Position numbers and translations under genes: made by a program
The notes under the pieces: model-generated
The model's database searches: none
Seen by the model: the letters and a program-made list of their open reading frames with translations, nothing else
Told to the model about the DNA's origin: nothing
DNA from: a virus
Reading direction: 5' to 3' (one strand)
DNA length: 23,320 bases
IMG/VR virus record: IMGVR_UViG_3300008110_000428
Location: 1-23,320 of that record
Shown here: positions 8,130 through 14,805 of the stretch, in pieces
How the letters are laid out: every line of letters starts with the position of its first letter
Position numbering within the stretch: the first letter of the stretch is position 1

Positions 8130-9995
8130 TTATGCAACCATTGGGACATTAGGGACTAATTCAGATGGAGCCATGGGCATTGCAGGTGCTTGAGGCTCTG
8201 GCATCATTTGTTGACCAGCGGTGAGAGCCATATTGCTGAGCTCATCAATCTCGCTGATGAAGTCTCTGAGGATTTGAATATTCTCCTCAGGTGCGCCCTG
8301 CGTCTTAGCAAAAGGCAGATATTGCAAAGCTAGCTCGCGAGCCAAGGTTAGATCATCATCTGGCTCGGGATGATACACGGTTCCATTGTCGATCATGTCT
8401 TCAATGACTTTATGTAACCACTCCTCTTGGGCGTTGCCTAAGTCTTCGGCGCGTTCAAGGTCCGGGAAATCAAGCAAACGACGGCCAGCCCTAGGGCTAA
8501 TGAAACCTGCCTGGATGTATTCGGTAATGGTCTGCAGCTGACCTGCAGGATCAGTAGGCAGTTTAGAAACAGGGTAAATTTTGAGGGTGTATTCATCATC
8601 TTCTAGATGGATTTGCTTCCAATCAAGAGTATCTAGGAATTTCTTGCCGGGGGTATTTACCCGATAAGATTTTTCCCTAGCATAGATATCTTTAACAACA
8701 TCAATAGCAAGCTTAGAAACATGGATATAAAACTGTTCATATTCATGACCTACAGACATGAATCTCTCGGTTTCAATATCATTGTATTCCCTAAGAGCCT
8801 TGCCAGAGTTGAGCCCTGCAGGTTTCTGGCTTGTCGCTGATAGCTGGCTAATCCCGGCTTGCTCAAAAGCTTGGCCTTTAAGGGTTTGCAGATGCGCGTA
8901 AATCTCAGGCGGAACGATAGGCGGGCTAACATAGGTTGGAGGAGTACCGGTGTAATTGATTAGGACGCCTATGTCGTTTGAGATATGCTCCTTAACTATC
9001 TTAGATCCATGCTCAAGGAATACTTTAAAGGTCCCTGCCATATGCATAGATCGCTGGATAACCCAAAGTAATTTATTGATTTCTAGCTGAATGTTTTGAA
9101 TTTGTTCAGCTAGTCCCTGTCCCCAAAAGCCATACAGGCGATCAGACCAATGCAGGAAAGCAAACGGGAAGTAACACTTCTCCCATAACTCTTTGAATAA
9201 AATACCCTCGGCAATGCTAATGACGTGCATCCCGTCCTTGGCGTCTTTGCCAGAAGGCAAATGCCAGGATTCGACGACCGAGATTTGATCCGCAATGTTT
9301 TGGAAAGTGCCAGTAATATCTATAGTAGCTGCATTGGCACCCATAATCAGGTCTTTGTGATCCGGGTACAGCTCGGCTAGTACCGACCTGTCTACATTCT
9401 TTACTCTGTGCATCTGTCTAGGATGCCCGTAAAAGCTTTCCATCTGATCAACGTAAATTTCGGAAGCTATCACCCGCTCAAACTTGCAGCGTCCTTCATG
9501 CTCAAAGACATGAAGAACACCAGTACCCCAAACAAGTGCATCTCGGAAGCATTTGGCTCCCAGCTTATACATCTCATTTTCGTAAAAAATACCGTCCACA
9601 AACTTGTCTAGCTGTTTGGCTTTACGTTGAACCTTCCAGGTTGCGCCCGAAGTAATAAAGCTAGGCTTTGGCCGGTTCTTGCTAATCTTGCTGACTAGAG
9701 TGTCGACGCAGCTTTGAATGACGTTATAGCTAACCCGGTCCTTTAATGTAGCCTGGGTGCTTTGGATCTTGCTGAAGCTAAGACCATTGATACCCATGAT
9801 GTTGGTATTACCGTATAACCTAGCTGAAATTTGATATTGGGTTTGCCGCTTGGCATCAGCATTTGCAAGGCTAGTGACAGTCCCGACAATAGCTTGGGCA
9901 ATCTCTTGAGGATTCTTGAGAGCCCACCATTTTTTGCCGCTATCGGTAGGACGTACATCATTAGGGTTATTAAAGGAGCGATAGTCAATAGGCAT
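8130..9995 (-). CDS. Portal protein
   Basis: A 621-aa protein at the canonical place between terminase and scaffold. Visible portal-like segments include RVSYNVIQSCVDTLVSKISK (about 89-108) followed by NRPKPSF, the FRDALVWGTGVLHVF segment (about 152-166), RVIASEIYVD, the long middle helix with QNIQLEINKLLWVIQRSMH, SGKALREYNDIETERFM (stem/crown transition) and an acidic, Met/Pro-rich C-terminus. Its length is in the range of podovirus-type portals. The dodecameric ring would be the DNA channel and terminase dock. SD is GGAG 6 nt before ATG 9995, and only 2 nt separate it from the preceding gene. Confidence 0.9.
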   Translation of the reverse strand: MPIDYRSFNNPNDVRPTDSGKKWWALKNPQEIAQAIVGTVTSLANADAKRQTQYQISARLYGNTNIMGINGLSFSKIQSTQATLKDRVSYNVIQSCVDTLVSKISKNRPKPSFITSGATWKVQRKAKQLDKFVDGIFYENEMYKLGAKCFRDALVWGTGVLHVFEHEGRCKFERVIASEIYVDQMESFYGHPRQMHRVKNVDRSVLAELYPDHKDLIMGANAATIDITGTFQNIADQISVVESWHLPSGKDAKDGMHVISIAEGILFKELWEKCYFPFAFLHWSDRLYGFWGQGLAEQIQNIQLEINKLLWVIQRSMHMAGTFKVFLEHGSKIVKEHISNDIGVLINYTGTPPTYVSPPIVPPEIYAHLQTLKGQAFEQAGISQLSATSQKPAGLNSGKALREYNDIETERFMSVGHEYEQFYIHVSKLAIDVVKDIYAREKSYRVNTPGKKFLDTLDWKQIHLEDDEYTLKIYPVSKLPTDPAGQLQTITEYIQAGFISPRAGRRLLDFPDLERAEDLGNAQEEWLHKVIEDMIDNGTVYHPEPDDDLTLARELALQYLPFAKTQGAPEENIQILRDFISEIDELSNMALTAGQQMMPEPQAPAMPMAPSELVPNVPMVA

Positions 9996-9997
9996 AA

Positions 9998-10264
9998 CTA
10001 CTCCGGCTTATCTGCTTTAATGTCTGGCTCGTATTGCGTTGACCAATATAGTAGCTCATCCTCAGTTGGAAGTTTAGTATCAGCCTCAATTTCATCTAGG
10101 GCTTGGGCAGGGTATGGCGTTGAGCCAGGCGTGAACCGCATGTGAAAATGCTGGTGCCCGTTGCTTACATTAAATTCCGTGGCATTGTTCTTCTTAGCCA
10201 GCCTAATCAAATCCCTGATCGTCGTAAGATTCAAGTCCAGGTGTCCAGGTGATCGGGTCGTCAT
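9998..10264 (-). CDS. Small protein overlapping terL, unknown function (88 aa)
   Basis: ATG 10264 has a clear AGAGGA SD 5 nt upstream, so the 62-nt overlap with the 3' end of the terminase large-subunit gene appears real. No clear family. A helix (TTIRDLIRLAKKNNATEF, about 14-31) is followed by a short beta stretch with NGHQHFHMRF and an acidic C-terminus. The helix-plus-strand pattern loosely recalls the N-terminus of biotin carrier proteins, but there is no biotinylation motif. Being wedged between terminase and portal suggests a packaging or connector accessory role; this is inference. Confidence 0.7.
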   Translation of the reverse strand: MTTRSPGHLDLNLTTIRDLIRLAKKNNATEFNVSNGHQHFHMRFTPGSTPYPAQALDEIEADTKLPTEDELLYWSTQYEPDIKADKPE

Positions 10265-11684
10265 TCGATTCCTCTAGGTCTTTTTCTAACTGTTCTAGAA
10301 TTAATCGCTCTTGCTCAGCCATCCATTCATCGCTACCAGGCTTAGATATCGGTGCCTCTACAGTCTGGCTAACCCAATGGAGGCTTTCCCGGAACGCATA
10401 GAGGACGGCATCGGCAATGTCTGAGTGATACACATCACTGATCACTAGCCTGTCGCCGTTATTCTTAGCCCGGTCCCACTCTACTAGCCTGGTATCGCTA
10501 GCAAATGGACCATCAGACTTAGCCAGCAATTGGCCGTTGCGTAGGGCGTCGTTCAGTAATTCAATGTATTCAAACTTTCGAGCCTTTTCAGCTGCCCGGA
10601 TCGGCAAGCCAAACCGCTTCTTGAGCTCCTCGACAATCTTTTTGCCAAGTCCCCCGGCATCCATGACCACGGCCAAAGGATTGTATTGAGCGACCAGCTT
10701 ATCTAGCTGTTCAGCTAATTCAGAGATACCCTGCTTTTCCTTGACCAGCTCATAAACCAGATGCACAGGGCTTGGCTGGGGTTTAGATCCTGGGTAGTGC
10801 GTGGCTTGGTTCCACCCAAGAACAGCTATGGCATCGGCATCATTGTAGCCAAGGTCAACACCGATCACATAACTGGGATTGGTCTCTTTAAATATAGCAA
10901 AGTTATTGCGGTTATCATCGTATTTGAACACCAGGGCATTGCTATCAGTCACCCACTTTCCAAAACACTCGCGCTGTATTTTAGGATCAGAGGGCAGTAC
11001 ACCCATGCGCTTACAGTCTTTTAGGATAAGATCCATGGGCTTTTTACCCGACTTGCGCTCAAGCCAGGGGTTTTGGAGCATTGTCCAGCCATGGTGCGAC
11101 CATGTATTAGATTGGCTCGCCTGATAAAAATAGCCGACAGGTACAGGAGCGGGGGTGCCAATGAGGCACAAAGTCCCATCGTAATCAAATAGTGACTTGG
11201 ATAATACATCATCAACTAGACTTTCGATGTATGGGCGGAACGCTTGGGCTTCGTCGATGTACACCTTGACGAGAGGAAATCCCCGATACTTCTCAACTTC
11301 TGTCTTATCTTTGGCACCGGAAAAATAAATGATATGTCCATTTGGAAATCTAATTGAAAGTTCAGTTTCATTGGGAACACCCCCAAGCTCATGCTTTCGA
11401 TTGATTTCCAGGATCTCTGCCCAAATGATGCGCTTGGCATTAAGGCGGGATAACGTGATGTAGAGGCTAGCGCATTTAGGCTTTTGCAGTGCGGTATCTA
11501 ATAGGTCTACAGCACAGGCGATCGTCTTACCAGCACGACGAGAGCATACCGCGACCTTATAGTTCGCCGGATCGCGGATAAAGGCTATTTGCTCATCAAA
11601 GCAAAAAGCCTCAACGCTAAAAGACGGTGGCCTTTTAGCTATCTCCTCTAGCGCAATCCTCAATTCATCATCGGTTAGCTTCAT
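10203..11684 (-). CDS. terL: Terminase large subunit (ATPase and nuclease)
   Basis: A 493-aa packaging motor. The N-terminal ATPase shows Walker A CSRRAGKT (47-54), Walker B VKVYIDEA (139-146, acidic pair D144/E145) and coupling motif LIGTPAP (174-180). The C-terminal RNase H-like nuclease has the three acidic clusters VIGVDLGYND (D277), AVVMDAGG (D342) and HSDIADAVLYAF (D422/D425). All catalytic signatures are present, so it should be active. It would cut concatemeric DNA and pump it into the prohead through the portal. SD is AAGG; the start overlaps the preceding gene by 17 nt. The last 62 nt overlap the next gene. Confidence 0.95.
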   Translation of the reverse strand: MKLTDDELRIALEEIAKRPPSFSVEAFCFDEQIAFIRDPANYKVAVCSRRAGKTIACAVDLLDTALQKPKCASLYITLSRLNAKRIIWAEILEINRKHELGGVPNETELSIRFPNGHIIYFSGAKDKTEVEKYRGFPLVKVYIDEAQAFRPYIESLVDDVLSKSLFDYDGTLCLIGTPAPVPVGYFYQASQSNTWSHHGWTMLQNPWLERKSGKKPMDLILKDCKRMGVLPSDPKIQRECFGKWVTDSNALVFKYDDNRNNFAIFKETNPSYVIGVDLGYNDADAIAVLGWNQATHYPGSKPQPSPVHLVYELVKEKQGISELAEQLDKLVAQYNPLAVVMDAGGLGKKIVEELKKRFGLPIRAAEKARKFEYIELLNDALRNGQLLAKSDGPFASDTRLVEWDRAKNNGDRLVISDVYHSDIADAVLYAFRESLHWVSQTVEAPISKPGSDEWMAEQERLILEQLEKDLEESNDDPITWTPGLESYDDQGFD

Positions 11685-11889
11685 ACTGCCTTGTGTAAAG
11701 CTTTTGAGCCTCAGTTAGAGCCAAATGCACCGCATCTTTGAGATTTGGCTTGATATCAATTAGGCTATTTTTAAAACGCATGTACCGCTTACCATCAAAA
11801 GTCTCTTGGTAAACTTCAAAAAGATTTTCGTTATCAACAATAATAATGCGTTGATCTTTAGATGTTTCAAACTTGTAAGTAGTTCTCAT
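11668..11889 (-). CDS. Small unknown protein before terL (73 aa)
   Basis: The start is taken at ATG 11889 because it forms an ATGA overlap with the stop of the upstream gene; a frame extension 5 codons longer is less likely. The 73-residue product begins MRTTYKFETSKDQRIIIVDN, an alternating beta pattern, then FEVYQETFDGKRYMRFKN and a C-terminal helix (LKDAVHLALTEAQKLYTRQY). It overlaps terL by 17 nt. No recognised domain. Its place between terminase subunits is compatible with a packaging accessory, without direct evidence. Confidence 0.65.
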   Translation of the reverse strand: MRTTYKFETSKDQRIIIVDNENLFEVYQETFDGKRYMRFKNSLIDIKPNLKDAVHLALTEAQKLYTRQYEANR

Positions 11890-12203
11890 TTCAATTTGAT
11901 CCAAACAATATTAGGAAGACCAACCACGTATTGGCTTTTATCCTGCAATTCGATGTGTAAACCATGCTCGCACAACGTCATGATGCAGTGATCTTTATCG
12001 GCGTCTAGGCTTAACACTGGTTTGTAGGCAATATGCACACCAGCATGAAAGCCCACACGCTGTACATCAGCACCAGAAGTGACCACTTCTCGGCATGGCA
12101 CATCATCGATTAGATCATAAGGAACCTGCGTAACCTCACCATCAATAGGTGGAGTTAGCTTTCTAGGTCTGCCTCTTCTTCTTGGCTCTGGTAAGTCTGC
12201 CAT
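11886..12203 (-). CDS. Unknown protein with AT-hook-like N-terminus (105 aa)
   Basis: A 105-aa protein whose N-terminus carries PRRRGRPRK (7-15), matching the RGRP core of AT-hook DNA-binding motifs. The remaining part is a mixed beta domain with several Cys/His (C37, H53, H57, C73, C78, H79, H82) and a closing YVVGLPNIVWIKLK. The first 16 codons lie within the 3' end of the acetyltransferase gene (49-nt overlap). Minor-groove binding is suggested by the motif; the rest is unrecognised. Start choice: ATG 12203 has only a weak SD, but it is the first ATG and the hook would be lost with later starts. Confidence 0.65.
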   Translation of the reverse strand: MADLPEPRRRGRPRKLTPPIDGEVTQVPYDLIDDVPCREVVTSGADVQRVGFHAGVHIAYKPVLSLDADKDHCIMTLCEHGLHIELQDKSQYVVGLPNIVWIKLK

Positions 12204-12643
12204 GTCTTCGCGTCCAATAAATACGGGTTGAATATTAGCTTAGAGTACTTAAGCGTAATTTTTCCAGCGTCATAAGTAAAAAATGGGTACCAAAATTTTT
12301 TATGCTCAGAAAAATCTGGGAACACTGACTGCAGCAAAGTCTTGGCTATCCCAAGACCTCTAAAAGCTTTCTTGACGTACAAATAAAAGATCGTGTCAGG
12401 ACAATCATTAGCCCAGAGATAGCCGAAAACAATACTAGGATCCTCAGCTAGTACGCATAGCTTGAGGATGTTGCCCTTTCTCTCTAGTACTCGGTCCACA
12501 ATGTTGTGAAGCTCTAAGTAATAGTTAGAATCAGGGATTAACCTGGTATGTGGACTAGAATGTTTGTAATGGTTGAGAAAGCTATTAAAGAAAAAAGGCA
12601 TGTCATCTGCAACAGCGTCACGAATTGCAATCTGTTCTTCCAT
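12155..12643 (-). CDS. GNAT-family N-acetyltransferase-like protein
   Basis: A 162-aa protein with the GNAT acetyl-CoA-binding signature: strand FYLYVKKAF followed by RGLGIA (95-100, the R/Q-x-x-G-x-G/A motif A) and helix KTLLQSVF. The N-terminus IAIRDAVADDMPFFFNSFL is a typical first strand and helix. ATG 12643 overlaps the TGA of the terminase small-subunit gene (TGATG); an in-frame GTG one codon earlier is possible. Acetyltransferases beside terminase genes occur in many podovirus-like phages; the substrate is unknown. The C-terminus is acidic (QSQEEEADLES) and lies in the overlap with the AT-hook protein gene. Confidence 0.8.
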   Translation of the reverse strand: MEEQIAIRDAVADDMPFFFNSFLNHYKHSSPHTRLIPDSNYYLELHNIVDRVLERKGNILKLCVLAEDPSIVFGYLWANDCPDTIFYLYVKKAFRGLGIAKTLLQSVFPDFSEHKKFWYPFFTYDAGKITLKYSKLIFNPYLLDAKTWQTYQSQEEEADLES

Positions 12644-13023
12644 CACCCTACCTTTTCCTTAACTAGCTTGATCAGCTCAGAGGTAGGCATAGATTTAATC
12701 TTGTCGGCTTTGTCAGGATTCTCAGCCAGAGGTTCCTTGACTTCGCGCCATTGGCAGCGTGTCTTAAGCCAAAAGATGGTCATAGCTGGTTGTTCGCCGG
12801 ACGTGGCCATGGTGAAAGCGGTTTGCATGACCTGCATCGCCGAATGAGCTGCGCCTACGTCTACAGCTGCCCTCAACTCGGGGTAAATTTCTAGGTGCTG
12901 TTCAAAAGCTCTAAGACACACCCCGACGATGTGAGCCATTTGCTTGTGGGTAGCGCCTAGTCCAGCATAGCGCTCAAGCATTTTAATTTCTTCGGGAGTG
13001 TACTTTCTGCGTTCCTTAGCCAT
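12643..13023 (-). CDS. Terminase small subunit-like protein
   Basis: A 126-aa protein starting MAKERRKYTPEEIKMLERYA from ATG 13023 (AGGGTGGA SD). The N-terminal half reads as a helix-turn-helix: EEIKMLERYAGLGATHKQMA then HIVGVCLRAFEQHL, typical of phage small terminases that bind the packaging start site. The middle GAAHSAMQVMQTAFTMATSG helix and the FWLKTRCQWRE segment (about 84-94) also match small terminase C-terminal regions. It overlaps the 83-aa upstream gene by 8 nt. It probably recognises pac/cos DNA and recruits the large subunit encoded three genes downstream. Confidence 0.8.
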   Translation of the reverse strand: MAKERRKYTPEEIKMLERYAGLGATHKQMAHIVGVCLRAFEQHLEIYPELRAAVDVGAAHSAMQVMQTAFTMATSGEQPAMTIFWLKTRCQWREVKEPLAENPDKADKIKSMPTSELIKLVKEKVG

Positions 13024-13267
13024 GTTGTTCCACCCTGTAATCAAAGTATGGTTGATTACATTCTGGCAGATAAGCTAGAAATTCTACATTCCTACGCTCT
13101 AAAATTTTACAGTGTTTGGCGAATTCTGCATGTATCTCATCGCTGCAATCTACTGATATCATTATAACATCATAGCATTGTTCGCCTTTAAACCTATGCA
13201 AGTATTCGCACAGGACTAAACATTTTTTCTTGAATTCTCTAGTCCGGTCGCGGTAAAACGTACCCAT
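13016..13267 (-). CDS. Unknown small protein, first gene of the virion module (83 aa)
   Basis: An 83-aa protein that I do not recognise. It begins MGTFYRDRTREFKKKCLVLC, then has a beta-alpha pattern with CYDVIMISVDCSDEIHAEFA (about 31-50) and ILERRNVEFLAYLPE (about 55-69). It contains five Cys. The alternating strand-helix-strand character suggests a small alpha/beta fold. ATG 13267 has a GGAG SD 6 nt upstream and lies just after a GC-rich hairpin at 13281-13306. As the first gene of the leftward operon it would share the promoter with the terminase genes. Confidence 0.65.
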   Translation of the reverse strand: MGTFYRDRTREFKKKCLVLCEYLHRFKGEQCYDVIMISVDCSDEIHAEFAKHCKILERRNVEFLAYLPECNQPYFDYRVEQHG

Positions 13268-13280
13268 TCAATCTCCAACC

Positions 13281-13306
13281 GCCTGGAGGGATGGCTACCC
13301 CCAGGC
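13281..13306 (-). promoter_or_regulatory. GC-rich hairpin in the 5' leader of the virion operon
   Basis: Leftward reading: GCCTGGGGG (13306-13298), loop TAGCCAT, then CCC-T-CCAGGC (13290-13281, one bulged base). It ends 13 nt upstream of the first start codon's base and leaves the SD unpaired. No T-tract follows, so it is not a terminator; transcript stabilisation or protein binding is possible. Confidence 0.5.
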
Positions 13307-13350
13307 AGGAACACAGTAACAAAACGGCGCAAGGCGTTTCGTCGACTATG

Positions 13351-13360
13351 TTAGCGCTAA
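13351..13360. promoter_or_regulatory. TTAGCGCTAA palindrome between divergent genes
   Basis: A perfect 10-bp palindrome in the 128-bp divergent interval between the leftward virion operon and the rightward mini-genes. The same core AGCGCTAA occurs in the loop of the hairpin at 16930-16958. It could be an operator; no direct evidence. Confidence 0.3.
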
Positions 13361-13395
13361 GTTTGTGCAATGACTGCTGTTAAGAGGTAAGCATA

Positions 13396-13557
13396 ATGAA
13401 GAATGGATTACAACAGGAATTATATAGGCTAGTCGATGAAATCTTAAAAGATTACTTTACCCATGTAAGAGGCCTACAAGTAGGACATGAACAGGCTAAG
13501 AAGGAGCGAGATAGTGGAAATCCTAACTGGATTGATTGGCAGCGTGATCGGGATTAG
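13396..13557 (+). CDS. Mini-gene, unknown charged protein (53 aa)
   Basis: ATG 13396 has an AGAGGT SD 8 nt upstream and the frame ends at TAG 13557. The 53-residue product begins MKNGLQQELYRLVDEILKDY, a likely amphipathic helix, and ends in a Trp/Asp/Arg-rich WIDWQRDRD. No family recognised. It overlaps the next mini-gene by 44 nt in another frame, and an AAGGAG SD for that gene is located inside it, so the pair is likely translated together. It lies opposite in direction to both flanking operons. Confidence 0.6.
   Translation: MKNGLQQELYRLVDEILKDYFTHVRGLQVGHEQAKKERDSGNPNWIDWQRDRD
13419..13447 (-). promoter_or_regulatory. Candidate leftward promoter for the virion operon
   Basis: Leftward TATAAT (13424-13419) with TTAAGA (13447-13442) 17 bp upstream. 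Transcription would start near 13412, giving a leader of roughly 145 nt that includes the hairpin before gene 13267. The site lies antisense inside the rightward mini-gene. A sequence match only. Confidence 0.35.
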
Positions 13558-13666
13558 CCTTTACTGGCTAGGCTATAATCTTGGATACAAACAGGGAATT
13601 AGATCCGGGGTACTGATCCGCGATCTAGATCCTAGAATTCGACACTGGTGGCTCAAAACAAAATAG
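13514..13666 (+). CDS. Mini membrane protein (50 aa), holin-like candidate
   Basis: GTG 13514 has an AAGGAG SD 8 nt upstream and the frame ends at TAG 13666. The 50-aa product starts with a hydrophobic segment (EILTGLIGSVIGISLYWLGY, 2-21), a probable single membrane helix, followed by a positively charged tail (K26, R30, R36, R41, R43, K48, K50). A short N-out helix plus cationic tail is compatible with a small holin or other membrane effector, but no family is recognised. The stop codon is within the leftward terminator at 13655-13686. Confidence 0.6.
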   Translation: MEILTGLIGSVIGISLYWLGYNLGYKQGIRSGVLIRDLDPRIRHWWLKTK

Positions 13667-13686
13667 CTAGGGACCACCCCTAGCTA
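13655..13686 (-). terminator. Rho-independent terminator of the leftward lipoprotein operon
   Basis: Leftward reading: TAGCTAGGG (13686-13678), 5-nt loop, CCCTAGCTA (13672-13664), then TTTTGTTTT. It lies past the lipoprotein stop and would prevent transcription antisense to the two rightward mini-genes. Confidence 0.8.
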
Positions 13687-13699
13687 CATTGTCAAACGT

Positions 13700-13740
13700 G
13701 TCTAAAACACCCGAAAGAGAGCGAGTTAAATGTTTTAGAC
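13700..13740. repeat. 10-bp inverted repeat with 21-nt loop
   Basis: GTCTAAAACA (13700-13709) and TGTTTTAGAC (13731-13740) are perfect reverse complements, separated by a purine-rich 21-nt loop. It lies just after the lipoprotein stop (13745) and before the terminator at 13686. There is no T-tract on either side, so it may be a 3'-end stabilising stem-loop or a protein-binding site. Confidence 0.7.
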
Positions 13741-13744
13741 AAAA

Positions 13745-14272
13745 TTACTGTACTAAATAGAACGTAACTTGCAAGTCTAGATCCGGGATATCTGCCTCTA
13801 GCTCTGGGACTAGGGCAGTCTGGGCGCATAACTTGCCGATGATTTCAACGGCATCAGCTCCCTTGATACTGTAGGCCTTGATCCGGTCGCAGCCTTCAGG
13901 GGTGAGCTCAAGCCATTCTAGGACTACAGCGGGCAGGATTAACCTGGTGCCTTGGCGTAATGTCGCCAAAGTAGCCAGGTTCAGAACGTCTCTTGGGATT
14001 TCCTGCTTTGAGTTGATCGGGAAGCTGCCTAGCTTGGTCTTAGCTTGGCCTACAACGTCCACACCTACCTTGTAGTCCGTTATCTCTGAGACTGTAATTG
14101 TCACCTCAGCGTCTAGGATGGCCTTGGAGCTGCGCTCTGGCACATACACATAGCGCCACCGGTCGCCTACTTCCAAAGGCTTGGATATAGGCTGAGCCAA
14201 AAACTCGCGCTTGGTTTTGGGCGTAAAGAAACCGCACCCAGTTAATAGAAATAATATTAGCAGCTTGCGCAT
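13745..14272 (-). CDS. Phage-encoded lipoprotein (175 aa)
   Basis: The N-terminus MRKLLILFLLTGCGFF is a lipoprotein signal: basic n-region, short hydrophobic stretch and lipobox L-T-G-C with C13 as the acylated Cys. The mature part (about 162 aa) is beta-rich, with VGDRWRYVYVPERSS (about 36-50), AEVTITVSEITDYKVGVDVV and a C-terminal LQVTFYLVQ. It should be exported and membrane-anchored. Phage lipoproteins are known for superinfection exclusion or lysis roles; which applies here is unknown. ATG 14272 is preceded by AAGGGG as SD, which is one arm of a hairpin, with a promoter-like box immediately upstream (see 14274-14308). It is the last gene before the terminator. Confidence 0.75.
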   Translation of the reverse strand: MRKLLILFLLTGCGFFTPKTKREFLAQPISKPLEVGDRWRYVYVPERSSKAILDAEVTITVSEITDYKVGVDVVGQAKTKLGSFPINSKQEIPRDVLNLATLATLRQGTRLILPAVVLEWLELTPEGCDRIKAYSIKGADAVEIIGKLCAQTALVPELEADIPDLDLQVTFYLVQ

Positions 14273-14273
14273 G

Positions 14274-14301
14274 ATAACCCCTTTTTGATGTATGGGGTTA
14301 T
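14274..14301 (-). promoter_or_regulatory. Hairpin that hides the lipoprotein SD
   Basis: Leftward RNA: ATAACCCC (14301-14294), 12-nt loop, GGGGTTAT (14281-14274), then C and the ATG (14272). The second arm contains the only SD (GGGG), so read-through transcripts from the upstream genes would have it paired. Confidence 0.65.
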
Positions 14302-14308
14302 TATATCA
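14300..14308 (-). promoter_or_regulatory. Extended -10 promoter candidate for the lipoprotein gene
   Basis: Leftward TGATATAAT (14308-14300) is an exact TGn-TATAAT extended -10 element. The -35 region is poor (TTAGTC at 18 bp spacing). A start about 7 nt downstream (near 14293) would fall after the first arm of the hairpin, giving a transcript with a free SD. Confidence 0.55.
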
Positions 14309-14548
14309 TGCCCAGCTGATTTGGACTAAGCGCTTGCCCTGCTCGGCTAGCTGTACCTGAGTTTGATAGCCCAGCACGGATAGGATGGGCAGGATGGCAT
14401 CTGCATCTACTTCCCGTAGGACTACCCAGTCAGAGTACATCCCTTTACGTGCAGCGCTCCTAATAGCCTTTTCTGCCATCTCCATGGCCTTGGCAGGGTT
14501 AGCAGCGTTGGCCTCGTCGGCCATGGCTTTGGCTTCGCTAGCGTTCAT
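14306..14548 (-). CDS. Small helical protein, 'ISW' family member A (80 aa)
   Basis: An 80-aa protein with an Ala-rich helical N-terminus (ASEAKAMADEANAANPAKAM, 3-22), then AIRSAARKGMYSDWVVL and a C-terminal ILPILSVLGYQTQV...RLVQISW. The pattern I..AA..G.YS ... GY/F ... ISW recurs in the 95-aa gene at 14806-15093, so the two look like divergent paralogues. Small proteins ending in a GY...I.W strand are common in phages, but I cannot name a function. ATG 14548 overlaps the upstream TGA (TGATG); SD is AAGGAAGGGA. Confidence 0.7.
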   Translation of the reverse strand: MNASEAKAMADEANAANPAKAMEMAEKAIRSAARKGMYSDWVVLREVDADAILPILSVLGYQTQVQLAEQGKRLVQISWA

Positions 14549-14775
14549 CAGTGCATCCCTTCCTTTGCCTCAGCTTCTTGTAGCACCCCACAATAGATGT
14601 AAGCCTTAAGGATCATGTTAGCTGCAAAGGCTAAAGCAGGGATTAGGCTTGTATAGGTCTCCTCGATATTCTTTTCCTGCTCATGATCGTAGTACCTCAC
14701 CACTACCTGCTCATCATCTAGCCTCTCAAACTCAAACCTAGCTCCCATAGGCATTTGCCAAACTAACTTATCCAC
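14548..14775 (-). CDS. Unknown small protein (75 aa, GTG start)
   Basis: GTG 14775 has an AAAGGTG SD 5 nt upstream. The product has an N-terminal beta segment (RFEFERLDDEQVVVRYYDHE, 13-32) and a C-terminal hydrophobic helix (SLIPALAFAANMILKAYIYC, 43-62), possibly amphipathic or membrane-associated, then a charged end. No family recognised. It overlaps the following gene by a TGATG junction and follows the 95-aa gene by 30 nt, so it belongs to the same leftward operon. Confidence 0.65.
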   Translation of the reverse strand: MDKLVWQMPMGARFEFERLDDEQVVVRYYDHEQEKNIEETYTSLIPALAFAANMILKAYIYCGVLQEAEAKEGMH

Positions 14776-14805
14776 AATTACACCTTTGAATTTTTATAGG
14801 GTGCA

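Noticed and set aside
9998-10264. Biotin carrier protein relationship of the 88-aa protein
   Set aside because: Only a loose helix-strand similarity at the N-terminus; no biotinyl-Lys motif and too short.
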